Assembly: GCA_945868195.1 (NCBI GenBank)
Contig: CAMBLP010000026.1
Span: 1 to 19,248 of the forward strand
DNA length: 19,248 bases
Direction: 5' to 3'
Source of the DNA: Bordetella parapertussis
Lineage (GTDB): Bacteria; Pseudomonadota; Gammaproteobacteria; Burkholderiales; Burkholderiaceae_B
A program made the position numbers and the translations under genes. The notes under the pieces were generated by a model. It searched no databases. It saw only the letters and a list, made by a program, of their open reading frames with translations, and was not told the origin of the DNA. Within the stretch, counting starts at the first letter, position 1. Each line of letters starts with the position of its first letter. Below are positions 1 through 9,389 of the stretch, one piece after another.

Positions 1-195
1 ACACCCGGTTATCTCGCGGATCACTGGTGTGAAAAAGGGCACATTTTGTTGTGTTTGAGCGGTGCATTGCGTACCGAACTCAAAGATGGTCGTGTCTTTG
101 ACCTCAAGCCTGGCATGAGCTATCAGGTCGCGGATGGCGCAGAGCCACATCAGTCCTCGACAGAGACTGGTGCAACACTGTTTATAGTGGATTAA
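1..195 (+). CDS. Small cupin-fold protein, C-terminal part (5' end outside window)
   Basis: An open frame runs from base 1 to a TAA at 193-195 and gives 64 residues. It begins TPGYLADHWCEKGHIL and contains an Asp-His-Trp-Cys cluster, a metal-ligand-like Cys-x3-His, and the alternating hydrophobic/Gly-Pro pattern of a small beta-barrel (DLKPGMSYQVADGAEPH, then ATLFIVD). This matches the small bacterial proteins annotated as DHCW-motif cupin-fold proteins, which are single-domain and have no firmly known function; a metal-binding or sugar/acid-binding role is only inferred from the fold. The start codon lies left of the window. It converges with pgk, with 41 bp between the two stop codons. Confidence 0.7.
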   Translation, partial: TPGYLADHWCEKGHILLCLSGALRTELKDGRVFDLKPGMSYQVADGAEPHQSSTETGATLFIVD

Positions 196-202
196 TGAAT
201 CC

Positions 203-220
203 CGACGCGGAAACGCGTTG
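203..220. other. Hairpin between converging cupin gene and pgk
   Basis: CGACGCG (203-209) can pair with CGCGTTG (214-220) across a GAAA loop, giving a 7-bp stem with one G-T wobble. It lies in the 41-bp gap between the converging stops. There is no T-run on either side, so it is not a classical intrinsic terminator, but it could slow or protect the 3' ends of both transcripts. Confidence 0.35.
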
Positions 221-236
221 AGGGCTGGCTAAAAAC

Positions 237-1433
237 TCAGCCCGCTGCGCGCTTTTGCAGGATATCGACGGCGGGCAAAACCTTGCCCTCGAGGAACTCC
301 AAGAAGGCACCACCGCCTGTGGAGATGTAGCCGACCTTGTCCGTAATCCCAAACTTGGCAATCGCAGCAAGCGTGTCACCGCCACCCGCAATTGAAAAGC
401 CCGCCGACTCAGCAATGGCATGAGAAACAGAAGCCGTTCCTTGTGCAAACGCCTCAATCTCAAACACGCCGAGTGGGCCGTTCCAAACAATCGTGCCTGC
501 ATTTTTCAAAATCTCGGCCAGCTGCGCCGAGGTTTGTGGACCGATATCCAAAATCAAATCATCCGCCTCGACATCTTTGGCAGCTTTAGTCGTGGCTTTT
601 GCTTGCGCGGAAAACTCTTTGGCGCAGACCACATCAGTTGGGATCGGCACAGCGGCACCACGCGCCTGCATTTTTTTCATCACGGCCAGCGCTTGATCAA
701 GCTGATCAGGCTCCGCCAGAGATTTTCCAATCGGCAAACCCGCCGCGAGCATAAAGGTGTTGGCAATCCCGCCGCCCACGATCAGTTGATCAACCTTGTC
801 GGCTAACGACTGAAGAATGGAAAGCTTGGTGGAAACCTTTGAACCGCCAACGATCGCGACCAGAGGACGCTTGGGCGCCAGCAAAGCGCGACCAAGGGCT
901 TCGAGTTCGGCCTGCAGCAAAGGACCCGCACAAGCAATCGGTGCAAACTGCGCAATGCCGTGCGTGGTGGCCTCAGCGCGATGCGCAGTGCCAAATGCAT
1001 CATTGACGTACACATCACAAAGCGCCGCCATTTTTTTGGACAGCTCTGGATCGTTTTTCTTTTCGCCTTTGTTGACGCGGCAATTTTCGAGCAAAACTAT
1101 TTGCCCGGGGGCGATTGAGACACCGTCCACCCAGTTTTGCAAAAGTGGCACAGGCATCCCCAACAGTTCGGAGAGTCGCTTGGCGATAGGCGCCAGCGAG
1201 TCTTCTTGCGTCAGAGAGCCTTCAGTCGGACGCCCCAGATGCGAGGTCACCATCACGGCGGCACCGGCGTCCAGTGCCAAGCGAATACCTGGAACCGAGG
1301 CGCTGATACGCGTGTCTTCGGTGATGCGACCTGCGTCATCAAAAGGCACATTCAGATCGGCGCGGATAAAGACGCGCTGACCTTTTAGTTTGCCGGCTTG
1401 AGCGAGTGCAGAAAGGGTTAGAACAGCGGTCAT
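237..1433 (-). CDS. pgk: Phosphoglycerate kinase
   Basis: Transfers the acyl phosphate of 1,3-bisphosphoglycerate to ADP (and the reverse in gluconeogenesis or the Calvin cycle); cytoplasmic. The 398-residue protein is of normal family length. Visible signatures are [11 protein letters not shown] at about residues 20-30 (substrate-binding Arg and Asp/Asn), TSHLGRP near 63-69, the LLENCR block, [10 protein letters not shown] near 143-152, [12 protein letters not shown] (hinge/nucleotide region), and the C-terminal GGGDTLAAI and [13 protein letters not shown]. It is the last gene of the leftward tkt-gap-pgk set, 37 bp after gap. There is no clear Shine-Dalgarno ahead of the ATG (the leader is AT-rich), so its translation may depend on coupling to gap or on an unstructured leader. 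The usual betaproteobacterial neighbour pyk is not seen; a cupin gene follows instead. Confidence 0.97.
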   Translation of the reverse strand: MTAVLTLSALAQAGKLKGQRVFIRADLNVPFDDAGRITEDTRISASVPGIRLALDAGAAVMVTSHLGRPTEGSLTQEDSLAPIAKRLSELLGMPVPLLQNWVDGVSIAPGQIVLLENCRVNKGEKKNDPELSKKMAALCDVYVNDAFGTAHRAEATTHGIAQFAPIACAGPLLQAELEALGRALLAPKRPLVAIVGGSKVSTKLSILQSLADKVDQLIVGGGIANTFMLAAGLPIGKSLAEPDQLDQALAVMKKMQARGAAVPIPTDVVCAKEFSAQAKATTKAAKDVEADDLILDIGPQTSAQLAEILKNAGTIVWNGPLGVFEIEAFAQGTASVSHAIAESAGFSIAGGGDTLAAIAKFGITDKVGYISTGGGAFLEFLEGKVLPAVDILQKRAAG

Positions 1434-1454
1434 GATCAGCTTATTTTTTCAGAC

Positions 1455-1470
1455 AATTATTTACAAATAA

Positions 1471-1472
<2 letters not shown>
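1455..1472 (-). other. AT-only inverted repeat at the gap stop codon / gap-pgk junction
   Basis: AATTATTT (1455-1462) and AAATAATT (1465-1472) form a perfect 8-bp inverted repeat with a 2-base centre, as DNA a near-palindrome. It includes two bases of the gap stop codon and fills half of the 37-bp gap before pgk. It is unlikely to stop transcription; an RNA-processing or protein-binding role is possible but unproven. Confidence 0.4.
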
Positions 1473-2496
<1,024 letters not shown>

Positions 2497-2511
2497 CTAT
2501 GTTTGGAAAAT

Positions 2512-4566
2512 TTATAAGATATTTTTGACGGCCTGGGCTACTTTTTCAGCAGTCAGTCCAAAGTGTTTAAACAACGCGCCGGCTGGTGCCGATTCGCCGT
2601 ATGTATCGATACCCACTACTGCACCTTCAAGTCCAACATATTTGTGCCAAAAAGCGGTGACGCCCGCCTCAACCGCCACGCGCGGCATACCCTTAGGCAA
2701 GACCGAGGCGCGCCAAGCAGCATCTTGTTTGTCAAACACATCGGTGCTGGGCATGGACACCACACGCACGGCAATGCCTTCTGCAGCCAACAGCTTTTGT
2801 GCGTCGAGCGCGAGCGCAACCTCAGATCCGGTGGCGATGATCGCGGCCTTGGCTCCTGCTGCGCCCTGTGCCTCTTGCAACACATAACCGCCACGCGCGA
2901 CCTGCTTGAGCGTCTCGGCACTGCGCGCCACGAACGGCAGATTTTGTCTTGACAGCAACAGTGCCGTCGGACCACCCGCGTGCACATCCATACCGATGCT
3001 GCTAGGGCGCTCCACAGCGGCCAACCATGCAGCCATGGTCTCCACCGTATCGCAGGGACGCCAAACGGATAAGTTGGGAATCAACCGCAAACTGCTCGCA
3101 TGCTCGATCGACTGATGCGTCGGCCCATCTTCGCCCAAGCCGATGGAGTCATGGGTAAAGACATGCACCACACGCTGTTTCATCAGCGCCGCCATGCGCA
3201 GCGCATTGCGTGAATAGTCGGAAAAAGTCAGGAAGGTACCACCAAACGGCAAGTAGCCACCATGGAGCGCCATACCATTCATGATCGCCGCCATGCCAAA
3301 CTCGCGCACGCCATAATTAATATGACGACCGAACTGAATACCATTCGCGCCAGCACGAACAGCCGCGACGCCCTTCCAGTCCGTGAAATTCGAGCCCGTT
3401 AAATCAGCAGATCCACCCAGCATTTCGGGCAAAACCTCGACCAAAGCGGTAATGGCTTGCTGAGAAGCCTTGCGCGAGGCCACAGTCTCTGCTTTTTCAT
3501 TGGTCGCAGACATTAATTTTTCAGCAATCGCCGCAAAATTAGCGGGCAAGGCGCCTTTCATACGACGCATAAACTCGGCCGCTTCAGCAGGAAATTTAGC
3601 CGCATAGGCGTCAAACGTTTTCTGCCAGCCTGACTGCGCCAGAGCGCCCGCGCTACGTTGATCCCAGCCAGCGTAGACCGCCTCAGGAATCTCAAAAGGC
3701 GCATGTGGCCAGCCAATCGCGGCACGCGTGGCGGCAATTTCTTCGGCACCAAGCGGGGCGCCATGGACCTTGTCGGTGCCCGCGACCGTCGGGGCACCCT
3801 GACCAATCACTGTGCGGCAAATGACTAGGGTTGGACGACCATGCTGGGCACCCAGCTTGCGAGCCTGAGCCAGCGCAGCATGAACAGCCTCAACGTCATG
3901 CCCATTGGCCACACGCACGACATTCCAGCCATAGGCCTCAAAACGCTTGGCGGTATCGTCCGCAAACCAGTTTTCGACCTTGCCATCAATCGAGATGCCG
4001 TTGTCGTCGTACAAAACAACGAGCTTGGAAAGACGCAATGTCCCAGCCAGTGAACAGACCTCGTGAGAAATGCCTTCCATCAGACAACCATCGCCCACGA
4101 AGGCATAGGTATGGTGATCAACAATGCTGTGCTCTGGGCGATTGAACTCAGCCGCCAACAAAGACTCTGAAAGCGCCATCCCAACGGCATTGGCCAAGCC
4201 TTGGCCCAGCGGTCCTGTGGTGGTTTCTACGCCAGAAGTCATGCCCACCTCTGGGTGACCAGGCGTTTTAGAGTGCAATTGACGGAATTTACGCAACTCC
4301 TCCATCGGGAGGTCATAGCCCGTCAGGTGCAACAACGCATAAATCAACATCGAGCCATGACCGTTGGACAGTACGAAGCGGTCGCGGTTTGGCCACGCGG
4401 GATCAGCTGGGTTGTGGCGCAGGTGTCGGGTAAAAAGTGCTTGGGCCATTTCGGCCATCCCCATGGGGGCTCCGGGGTGACCGGAATTAGCTTGTTGAAC
4501 AGCATCCATAGCAAGCGCGCGGATGGCGTCGGCAAGTTTGACGGGGGCGGCGATAGTTGGGCTCAT
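2512..4566 (-). CDS. tkt: Transketolase
   Basis: Thiamine-diphosphate enzyme that moves two-carbon units between ketoses and aldoses in the non-oxidative pentose phosphate pathway and Calvin cycle; cytoplasmic. At 684 residues it is slightly longer than average. The N-terminal domain has [13 protein letters not shown] (about 26-38, with the conserved His), LSNGHGS (67-72) and the ThDP/Mg signature starting GDG (158-160) and ending YDDN (186-189). The middle domain has [17 protein letters not shown] with the catalytic Glu, and [14 protein letters not shown] with the substrate His. It is the first gene of tkt-gap-pgk, 27 bp before gap. Only a weak GGGA lies upstream of the ATG, inside a GC-rich palindrome. 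The divergent gene is rsmE. Confidence 0.97.
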   Translation of the reverse strand: MSPTIAAPVKLADAIRALAMDAVQQANSGHPGAPMGMAEMAQALFTRHLRHNPADPAWPNRDRFVLSNGHGSMLIYALLHLTGYDLPMEELRKFRQLHSKTPGHPEVGMTSGVETTTGPLGQGLANAVGMALSESLLAAEFNRPEHSIVDHHTYAFVGDGCLMEGISHEVCSLAGTLRLSKLVVLYDDNGISIDGKVENWFADDTAKRFEAYGWNVVRVANGHDVEAVHAALAQARKLGAQHGRPTLVICRTVIGQGAPTVAGTDKVHGAPLGAEEIAATRAAIGWPHAPFEIPEAVYAGWDQRSAGALAQSGWQKTFDAYAAKFPAEAAEFMRRMKGALPANFAAIAEKLMSATNEKAETVASRKASQQAITALVEVLPEMLGGSADLTGSNFTDWKGVAAVRAGANGIQFGRHINYGVREFGMAAIMNGMALHGGYLPFGGTFLTFSDYSRNALRMAALMKQRVVHVFTHDSIGLGEDGPTHQSIEHASSLRLIPNLSVWRPCDTVETMAAWLAAVERPSSIGMDVHAGGPTALLLSRQNLPFVARSAETLKQVARGGYVLQEAQGAAGAKAAIIATGSEVALALDAQKLLAAEGIAVRVVSMPSTDVFDKQDAAWRASVLPKGMPRVAVEAGVTAFWHKYVGLEGAVVGIDTYGESAPAGALFKHFGLTAEKVAQAVKNIL

Positions 4567-4575
4567 ACGATGGGT

Positions 4576-4585
4576 CCCGGCCGGG
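4576..4585. promoter_or_regulatory. GC-rich 10-bp palindrome in the tkt leader
   Basis: CCCGGCCGGG is a perfect 10-bp palindrome 10 bases upstream of the tkt start. It overlaps the only purine-rich stretch that could act as a Shine-Dalgarno for tkt. It could form a small hairpin or a dimer site in RNA, or be an operator. No specific regulator is recognised. Confidence 0.3.
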
Positions 4586-4623
4586 TACTCACGGGATCAG
4601 AAAAATGGGTTACAAAACGTAGG

Positions 4624-4632
4624 AGTTTAGCA
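4624..4632 (-). promoter_or_regulatory. tkt: Candidate extended -10 element for the tkt operon
   Basis: On the minus strand the bases read TGCTAAACT, an extended -10 (TGN) followed by a 4/6 match to TATAAT. No good -35 lies 16-18 bases upstream; the closest, TTGTGT, is 20 bases away. It sits in the 102-bp region between the divergent tkt and rsmE starts, where a promoter for the tkt-gap-pgk operon must lie or pass. Weak evidence. Confidence 0.3.
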
Positions 4633-4668
4633 CCCGTATATCCACGAAGACACAACAGAGCACCCTGC

Positions 4669-5409
4669 ATGACTGACCCCCGCTTTTATTGCCCAGAACC
4701 GCTTTCGGCCCGACAAACCTTGACCCTCCCTGCGTCGGTGGCCCACCATATTAGAGTCCGTAGACTCGAAGCGGGCAGCACCCTCATTTTGTTTGATGGC
4801 CGCGGCGGCGAACTTCCAGGGACACTTGATTTTCAAGGGAAAGTCGCCTGCGTGACGCTGGGCGACCTTCATCCAAAAGAGAACGAACTGGCGGGTGAGC
4901 TCTGCCTGTTCCAAGGGCTGCCGTCCGGTGACAAGATGGATTGGGTGATCGAAAAAGCCGTTGAGCTAGGCGTCAGTCGTATCGTGCCCATCAGCGCCCA
5001 TCGGAGCATCCTCAAGCTGTCAGGTCCAAGACTTGAGAAGCGCTTGGCACACTGGACGGGGATTATCGAGTCAGCCTCTGAGCAATGTGGCCGTAACCGG
5101 CTGATGCAAATTTCACCCCCACAAACGCTCGAAGAAGCCTTGGGGGCTCGTGCAATCGGGGAGCGTCTGCTTTGTGACCCCAACGCCTGCGAAGACCTAG
5201 AAACAAGACTTTTAAATCCTCTCTGTCAGGCCAAAACTGAACGTGCGCTCACTTTTCTGGTGGGCCCTGAAGGCGGTTGGAGTCCCGAAGAAGTTCAAAG
5301 CTGCGCGCGCAACCATACTCTGTCGATTCGCTTTGGTGCGCGCGTACTACGCACAGAGACCGCAGGCCTAGCCCTGGTCGCGGCAGCGACTGCCTTGTTA
5401 CGCTGGTAA
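4669..5409 (+). CDS. rsmE: 16S rRNA (uracil-1498-N3)-methyltransferase
   Basis: SAM-dependent SPOUT-class enzyme that methylates N3 of U1498 in 16S rRNA. I place the start at ATG 4669, giving 246 residues, the family's normal size; the open frame continues upstream, but that part only mirrors tkt. Visible features are an N-terminal PUA-like domain (HHIRVRRLEAG, FDGRGGE), the central GDKMDWVIEKAVELGVSRIVP (about 87-107), EQCGRNR (139-144), and the C-terminal trefoil-knot cofactor site LVGPEGGWS (197-205) and LRTETAGLAL (227-236). The Shine-Dalgarno is weak. In many relatives a SERS-like motif follows the VP; here it is SAHRS. It is divergent from tkt and convergent with the barstar-like gene. 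Confidence 0.93.
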   Translation: MTDPRFYCPEPLSARQTLTLPASVAHHIRVRRLEAGSTLILFDGRGGELPGTLDFQGKVACVTLGDLHPKENELAGELCLFQGLPSGDKMDWVIEKAVELGVSRIVPISAHRSILKLSGPRLEKRLAHWTGIIESASEQCGRNRLMQISPPQTLEEALGARAIGERLLCDPNACEDLETRLLNPLCQAKTERALTFLVGPEGGWSPEEVQSCARNHTLSIRFGARVLRTETAGLALVAAATALLRW

Positions 5410-5443
5410 CGAATGAGGTATGAGGATGATCCAGGCCAGCTTC

Positions 5444-5911
5444 TCAGGCCGGCGCATCACTCCACGCGTTCACAACGCCGGGCATCGCATCGGGATGCTT
5501 GCCCGCATGATGAATGCCAAAGATGAAAACTCGGCCATTTTCACGTGCGAACTCTACTGCGTCGTTCAAAATCTGCAGAAACTGCTCTCCGTCCGAGACA
5601 ATCGCCGGATCAGCGGAGTGCAGATTATTTAAAACCAGAACGAAACCGCCTTCTTTTTGATCAAGAAGCGTGTCGCACAGGCAGTCATACAACCCATCAA
5701 AATTAGCGCCAAAAAATTGCGGATAGTCACAGGCCTTGACGATAGCGCGAAATACAGCCGAACGGCTGCGCGCTTTATCGCAATCCGCTGCGAACCATGC
5801 AAGTCCTGCCTCTTTAGCTGCGGCAGCGACCACATCCTGTCCACTCTGAGGATCAAAGTCTCCGCCGCGCTTCATGAGCTGCCGCAGTTTTGGCTCAAGT
5901 GCTTTACCCAT
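5444..5911 (-). CDS. Barstar-family protein (predicted barnase-type RNase inhibitor), orphan
   Basis: The 155-residue protein carries a barstar-like core at about 38-130, preceded by roughly 35 extra residues. The strongest segment is YPQFFGANFDGLYDCLCD (63-80), which lines up with the barnase-binding helix of barstar; Asp72 and Asp76 fall at the places of barstar Asp35 and Asp39, and Glu109 in SDGEQFLQIL at that of Glu76. Known barstar-family members bind and block secreted or toxin-type ribonucleases inside the cell; here inhibition is inferred. There is no signal peptide, so it is cytoplasmic. A good AAGGAG site (5920-5925) precedes the ATG by 8 bases. No ribonuclease gene is adjacent: the neighbours are rsmE (convergent) and maeB (168 bp upstream, same strand). 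It may guard against an RNase encoded elsewhere or from competitors. Confidence 0.85.
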   Translation of the reverse strand: MGKALEPKLRQLMKRGGDFDPQSGQDVVAAAAKEAGLAWFAADCDKARSRSAVFRAIVKACDYPQFFGANFDGLYDCLCDTLLDQKEGGFVLVLNNLHSADPAIVSDGEQFLQILNDAVEFARENGRVFIFGIHHAGKHPDAMPGVVNAWSDAPA

Positions 5912-6000
5912 ACTGATGGCTCCTTCAAGCAGGCCACTCTATTGGATTGCTCCATCACAGCAAAATAACTGAAAGAATCTATTTCTACGATCGTAAAGTT

Positions 6001-6029
6001 TTTATACTGGAAATATCACAAACAGTCAC
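6001..6029 (-). promoter_or_regulatory. Predicted sigma-70 promoter for the barstar-like gene
   Basis: On the minus strand GTGACT (-35, bases 6024-6029) and TATAAA (-10, bases 6001-6006, 5/6 match) are separated by exactly 17 bases. They lie in the AT-rich 168-bp gap 5912-6079, and transcription would begin near 5994, leaving a leader of about 80 bases before the ATG at 5911. This implies that the gene is transcribed independently of maeB. The rest of the gap holds no gene and no clear intrinsic terminator for maeB. Confidence 0.55.
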
Positions 6030-6079
6030 TACAATAAATCAATTCTTTATGACAAAAATGATGCGGTGCAAGAGCTAAT

Positions 6080-8395
6080 TTACAGCAATTTCTTTTGCAG
6101 ATCCTCATAACGTGGGTCATTGGCCTCCACCACCGTGAGCGCAGTCATATTCACGATGCGGCGCACAGTCGCACTTGTTGTCAAAATATGCACAGGCGCA
6201 TTCGCACCTAACAAAAACGGCCCAACCGCGACATTACCACCTGCAGCAGTTTTGAGTAGGTTGTAGGCGATATTACCGGAGTCCACGTTTGGACAAACCA
6301 GTAAGTTCGCCGCACCTTTTAAAGTAGACGAGGGTAGTATTTTCAAACGCAACGCTTCGTTCAACGCACAATCACCGTGCATCTCGCCATCAATTTCAAG
6401 GTCAGGCTGCTGGGCACGAACTAACTCAAGCGCCTTTTGCATCTTGCTGCCAGACTCAGAGCTACCAGAACCAAAATTAGAACGCGACAACAAGGCAACT
6501 TTGGGGATCACATTGAGACGACGCATTTGATCGGCCGCCGCAATCGTGAACTCCGCAATTTGTTCGGCGGTAGGATCATCGTTGACATGTGTATCAACTA
6601 AAGCCAAGGTTTGCTCTGGCAACAACAAAATATTCATGGCGGCATAGGTTGACGCACCAGGACGTTTGCCGATCATCTGATCAACATAGCGCAAATGATC
6701 CGCATAGCCACTAACCGTTCCGCAAATCATGCCGTCCGCATCTCCCATGCGCAACATGGTTGCACCGATGAGCGTCAAACGGCGACGCATTTCGATACGG
6801 GCCATTTCTTTGGTCACACCGTGACGACACATTTTTTCCCAGTACGCAGTCCAATACTGATGGAAGCGCTCATCAAACTCTGGGTTCGTGACTTCGACAT
6901 CCTCACCAAGGCGTAAACGTAAACCAAATTTTGTAATGCGATCCGCCAGCACCGAAGGACGGCCGACCAAAATGGGCTTAGCGAGTTTTTCGTCAACAAT
7001 CACCTGCACAGCGCGCAGCACACGCTCATCCTCACCTTCAGTGAAAACAATACGCGCCTTGGCGCCAGAGCGCACAAGCGCTTTGGCCGCAGAGAACATC
7101 GGACGCATGAACGCGCCGGAACGGTATACGAATTGTTCGAGTTGTTCGACGTAGGCATCGAGATCGGCGATCGGTCGTTTCGCCACACCACACTCCATCG
7201 CGGCCTTGGCGACCGCAGGTGCGATGCGAACAATCAAGCGTGGATCAAAAGGCTTGGGAATAAAAGATTTAGGGCCGAACGAAACGTCATAATCGCCATA
7301 AGCGGCCGCGACTACTTCGCTTTGCTCTTCTTGGGCCAGATCGCAGATCGCGATGACCGCTGCCTTTTCCATTTCACGCGTGATCGTGGTGGCGCCCACA
7401 TCCAAGGCGCCGCGAAAAATGTAGGGAAAACACAAAACGTTGTTGACCTGATTTGGATAATCGGAACGTCCGGTGGCCATTACAATGTCATCACGCACCG
7501 CATGCGCCTCGGCAGGGAGGATTTCTGGATTGGGATTGGCCAGCGCCAAAATCAGCGGGCGCTTGGCCATCACCTTGACCATCTCCGGCTTGAGCACACC
7601 ACCCGCGGACAAACCAAGAAACACATCTGCCTCGGCAATAATGTCGGCCAATTTACGCGCATCTGTTTTTTGAGCAAAACGCGCCTTATCAGGGTCCATC
7701 AGAACCGTGCGTCCTTCGTACACCACGCCTTCGATGTCGGACACCCAAATATTTTTGAGTGGCAGCCCGAGGTCGACCATCAGATCCAGGCACGCGAGGG
7801 CCGCGGCACCCGCCCCCGACACCACAACTTTGACCTTGTCGATCTCCTTGCCGACAACTTTCAAACCATTGATAAACGCCGCCGACACGCAAATCGCCGT
7901 GCCATGCTGATCATCATGAAAAACCGGGATACGCATGCGCTCACGCAACTTACGCTCGACCGTAAAGCACTCGGGCGCCTTGATGTCTTCGAGATTGATG
8001 CCTCCAAACGTCGGCTCCAGACTCGCGATGATCTCGACAAGCTTGTCGGGATCCTGCTCATTGATTTCAATATCGAACACATCGATACCGGCAAACTTTT
8101 TAAACAATACCGCCTTGCCTTCCATCACAGGCTTGGAGGCCAACGCACCGATATTGCCCAGACCCAGCACCGCCGTGCCATTTGTGATCACACCGACCAA
8201 GTTGCCACGCGCGGTGTAACGAAATGCATTGGCGGGGTCTATCACAATCTCTTCGCATGCCGCCGCCACGCCGGGCGAATACGCCAAGGCAAGATCCCGC
8301 TGATTGGAGAGCATCTTGGTCGGCGCAATCGAGATTTTGCCGGGACGACCCTGCTCATGGTAATCAAGAGCGGCTTGGCGAAAAGTCTTTTCCAT
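6080..8395 (-). CDS. maeB: NADP-dependent malic enzyme with C-terminal phosphotransacetylase-like domain
   Basis: Decarboxylates malate to pyruvate with NADP reduction; cytoplasmic. The length, 771 residues, fits the large two-domain bacterial MaeB type. The malic enzyme half (about 1-430) shows catalytic Tyr39 in [10 protein letters not shown], Lys94 in VMEGKAVLF, metal ligands Glu136-Asp137 ([12 protein letters not shown]) and Asp161 in FHDDQHGTA, and the Rossmann loop VSGAGAAA (192-199). The C-terminal half (about 435-771) resembles phosphate acetyltransferase ([43 protein letters not shown]). In known MaeB proteins this half is regulatory, sensing acetyl-CoA, and is not proved to be catalytic. 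AAAGGG lies 11 bases before the ATG. The gene follows the FAD-protein gene by only 23 bp, so the two are probably co-transcribed. Confidence 0.96.
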   Translation of the reverse strand: MEKTFRQAALDYHEQGRPGKISIAPTKMLSNQRDLALAYSPGVAAACEEIVIDPANAFRYTARGNLVGVITNGTAVLGLGNIGALASKPVMEGKAVLFKKFAGIDVFDIEINEQDPDKLVEIIASLEPTFGGINLEDIKAPECFTVERKLRERMRIPVFHDDQHGTAICVSAAFINGLKVVGKEIDKVKVVVSGAGAAALACLDLMVDLGLPLKNIWVSDIEGVVYEGRTVLMDPDKARFAQKTDARKLADIIAEADVFLGLSAGGVLKPEMVKVMAKRPLILALANPNPEILPAEAHAVRDDIVMATGRSDYPNQVNNVLCFPYIFRGALDVGATTITREMEKAAVIAICDLAQEEQSEVVAAAYGDYDVSFGPKSFIPKPFDPRLIVRIAPAVAKAAMECGVAKRPIADLDAYVEQLEQFVYRSGAFMRPMFSAAKALVRSGAKARIVFTEGEDERVLRAVQVIVDEKLAKPILVGRPSVLADRITKFGLRLRLGEDVEVTNPEFDERFHQYWTAYWEKMCRHGVTKEMARIEMRRRLTLIGATMLRMGDADGMICGTVSGYADHLRYVDQMIGKRPGASTYAAMNILLLPEQTLALVDTHVNDDPTAEQIAEFTIAAADQMRRLNVIPKVALLSRSNFGSGSSESGSKMQKALELVRAQQPDLEIDGEMHGDCALNEALRLKILPSSTLKGAANLLVCPNVDSGNIAYNLLKTAAGGNVAVGPFLLGANAPVHILTTSATVRRIVNMTALTVVEANDPRYEDLQKKLL

Positions 8396-8418
8396 ATCTG
8401 TAATGGCCCTTTATCAGG

Positions 8419-9357
8419 TCAAATAAGTGGGTTGGATTCTAGCCCTTTTGCGGGCAGAGTCCGACCGAAGACCCCCGTAGGATCCAGGGTCTGTTTGATA
8501 GATTGATCAAGCTCTAGTGCAGCCTGCCTGACCGAGGCAGGATCGACGGCCTCTTGAAAAGAAGGCAGTGCCTCGGTCACCGTCGAAGCGGGCATAGGTA
8601 TTTGCAACCACAAGGCCTGTAACCATGCAAGACTACCACCCTGACCTTGAAACAACCAAGCCAAATTCAGCGAATCGCCAGATTGCGGCATCAAGCCATC
8701 GAGACGATAACGCAAGGGCCAATTTTCATATTGCGCGCATAACGCGGCTTGAGGAGATTGCGCCAGCTCGAAGAGCGTAGGAATTTTCTTTTGTAAAGAC
8801 AAGCTTTTAAGGGGCCTGCTTCCCGCGGCGCCAAAGGGTCCGAGCATTTCAAGCGTGCCATCCGCAAGCAACACCTCGGCCTGAACAATCCCACTGTGCG
8901 TTAGAAGTCCCTCAAAGGGACTGGCAAACCACTGCGCCAAAGTTTGATGCGCATGCGTGGCATCGAAAGTATCAGAGAAAATACCCACACCCTGTTGGTG
9001 CAACGTCCAAAGTGTCACGCCGGCATCCGCTCGCCATAACCCGGCCGTGGCATCGACAAGCTCCAATTGAGCCCATTCCGCGCGAGAATCGACCCACAAG
9101 ATCGGACGTCCTGGGTCCGGATAGGCCTCAGAGCTCAACAAGATGAGCTGGACCCCAAGCTCACGGCATAAGGCCTGCGCATGCAACACATCAACCGGCC
9201 GGGCAGGCTTGAGCCATGCCTGAGTGCTCTGATTCTCCTGATCCCAGTTCACCGAACCCACGCACGTACGCGAAAGCCTGGCACAAAATTGCCCCCACGG
9301 CGTTGCAGACGTTCTACGCCCAGTAAGAAAAGCCCTTCGAGAAGGTTGAGTAACCAC
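8419..9357 (-). CDS. FAD-linked oxidase-like protein (GlcE/VAO-type fold, degenerate)
   Basis: I choose the GTG at 9357 (312 residues) because AGGAG (minus strand, 9368-9372) stands 10 bases upstream; a longer frame to 9408 would run into the divergent aminotransferase gene. The chain looks like a member of the PCMH/VAO FAD-linked oxidase family related to the glycolate oxidase GlcE subunit: LVDATAGLWRADAGVTLWTLH (100-120), SGIVQAEVLLADGTL (155-169), the block WLFQGQGGSLAWLQALWL (234-251) and a C-terminal IKQTLDPTGVFG (287-298), which resembles the family's closing LDP-x-G-x-FNPG. The N-terminal flavin loop expected in the family is not evident (ILLSSEAYPDPG, 72-83). No partner subunit (GlcD/GlcF) is adjacent. 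Function is unknown; a link to maeB is suggested only by probable co-transcription. Confidence 0.7.
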   Translation of the reverse strand: MVTQPSRRAFLTGRRTSATPWGQFCARLSRTCVGSVNWDQENQSTQAWLKPARPVDVLHAQALCRELGVQLILLSSEAYPDPGRPILWVDSRAEWAQLELVDATAGLWRADAGVTLWTLHQQGVGIFSDTFDATHAHQTLAQWFASPFEGLLTHSGIVQAEVLLADGTLEMLGPFGAAGSRPLKSLSLQKKIPTLFELAQSPQAALCAQYENWPLRYRLDGLMPQSGDSLNLAWLFQGQGGSLAWLQALWLQIPMPASTVTEALPSFQEAVDPASVRQAALELDQSIKQTLDPTGVFGRTLPAKGLESNPLI

Positions 9358-9389
9358 TACAATTCTGCTCCTAGAGGGAGAATGGCACG
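9358..9389. promoter_or_regulatory. 32-bp divergent start region with back-to-back ribosome binding sites
   Basis: The GTG of the FAD-protein gene (9357) and the ATG of the aminotransferase (9390) face away from each other over 32 bp. CTCCT (9368-9372, AGGAG on the minus strand) serves the left gene and AGAGGGAG (9373-9380) the right gene; the two sites abut with no base between. A TACAAT (9358-9363) on the plus strand matches -10 at 5/6 but has no good -35. Promoters for both genes must therefore overlap each other's coding ends. Confidence 0.6.

Noticed and set aside
4201..4668. 156-codon N-terminal extension in frame with rsmE
   Set aside because: It overlaps the conserved tkt gene in antisense and lacks any RsmE feature; RsmE of normal length begins at 4669.
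5431..5452. Possible hairpin GGCC-N9-GGCC between rsmE and the barstar gene
   Set aside because: A 4-bp stem without a T-run; it cannot be distinguished from chance.
7133..8506. Long plus-strand open frame of 457 codons opposite maeB
   Set aside because: It is the mirror of maeB, has no ribosome binding site and no protein-like family motifs, and is rich in His/Arg/Gln as expected from the antisense of a well-conserved gene.
9279..9292. Sigma-54-like sequence TGGCACAAAATTGC upstream of the aminotransferase
   Set aside because: GG and GC are separated by 9 bases instead of the required 10, the site is inside the FAD-protein gene, and no enhancer-binding regulator is nearby.
9315..9357. Twin-arginine-like SRRAFLTG at the N-terminus of the FAD protein
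   Set aside because: The residues that follow (GRRTSATPWGQF) are polar and charged, with no hydrophobic core or cleavage site, so this is not a Tat signal.
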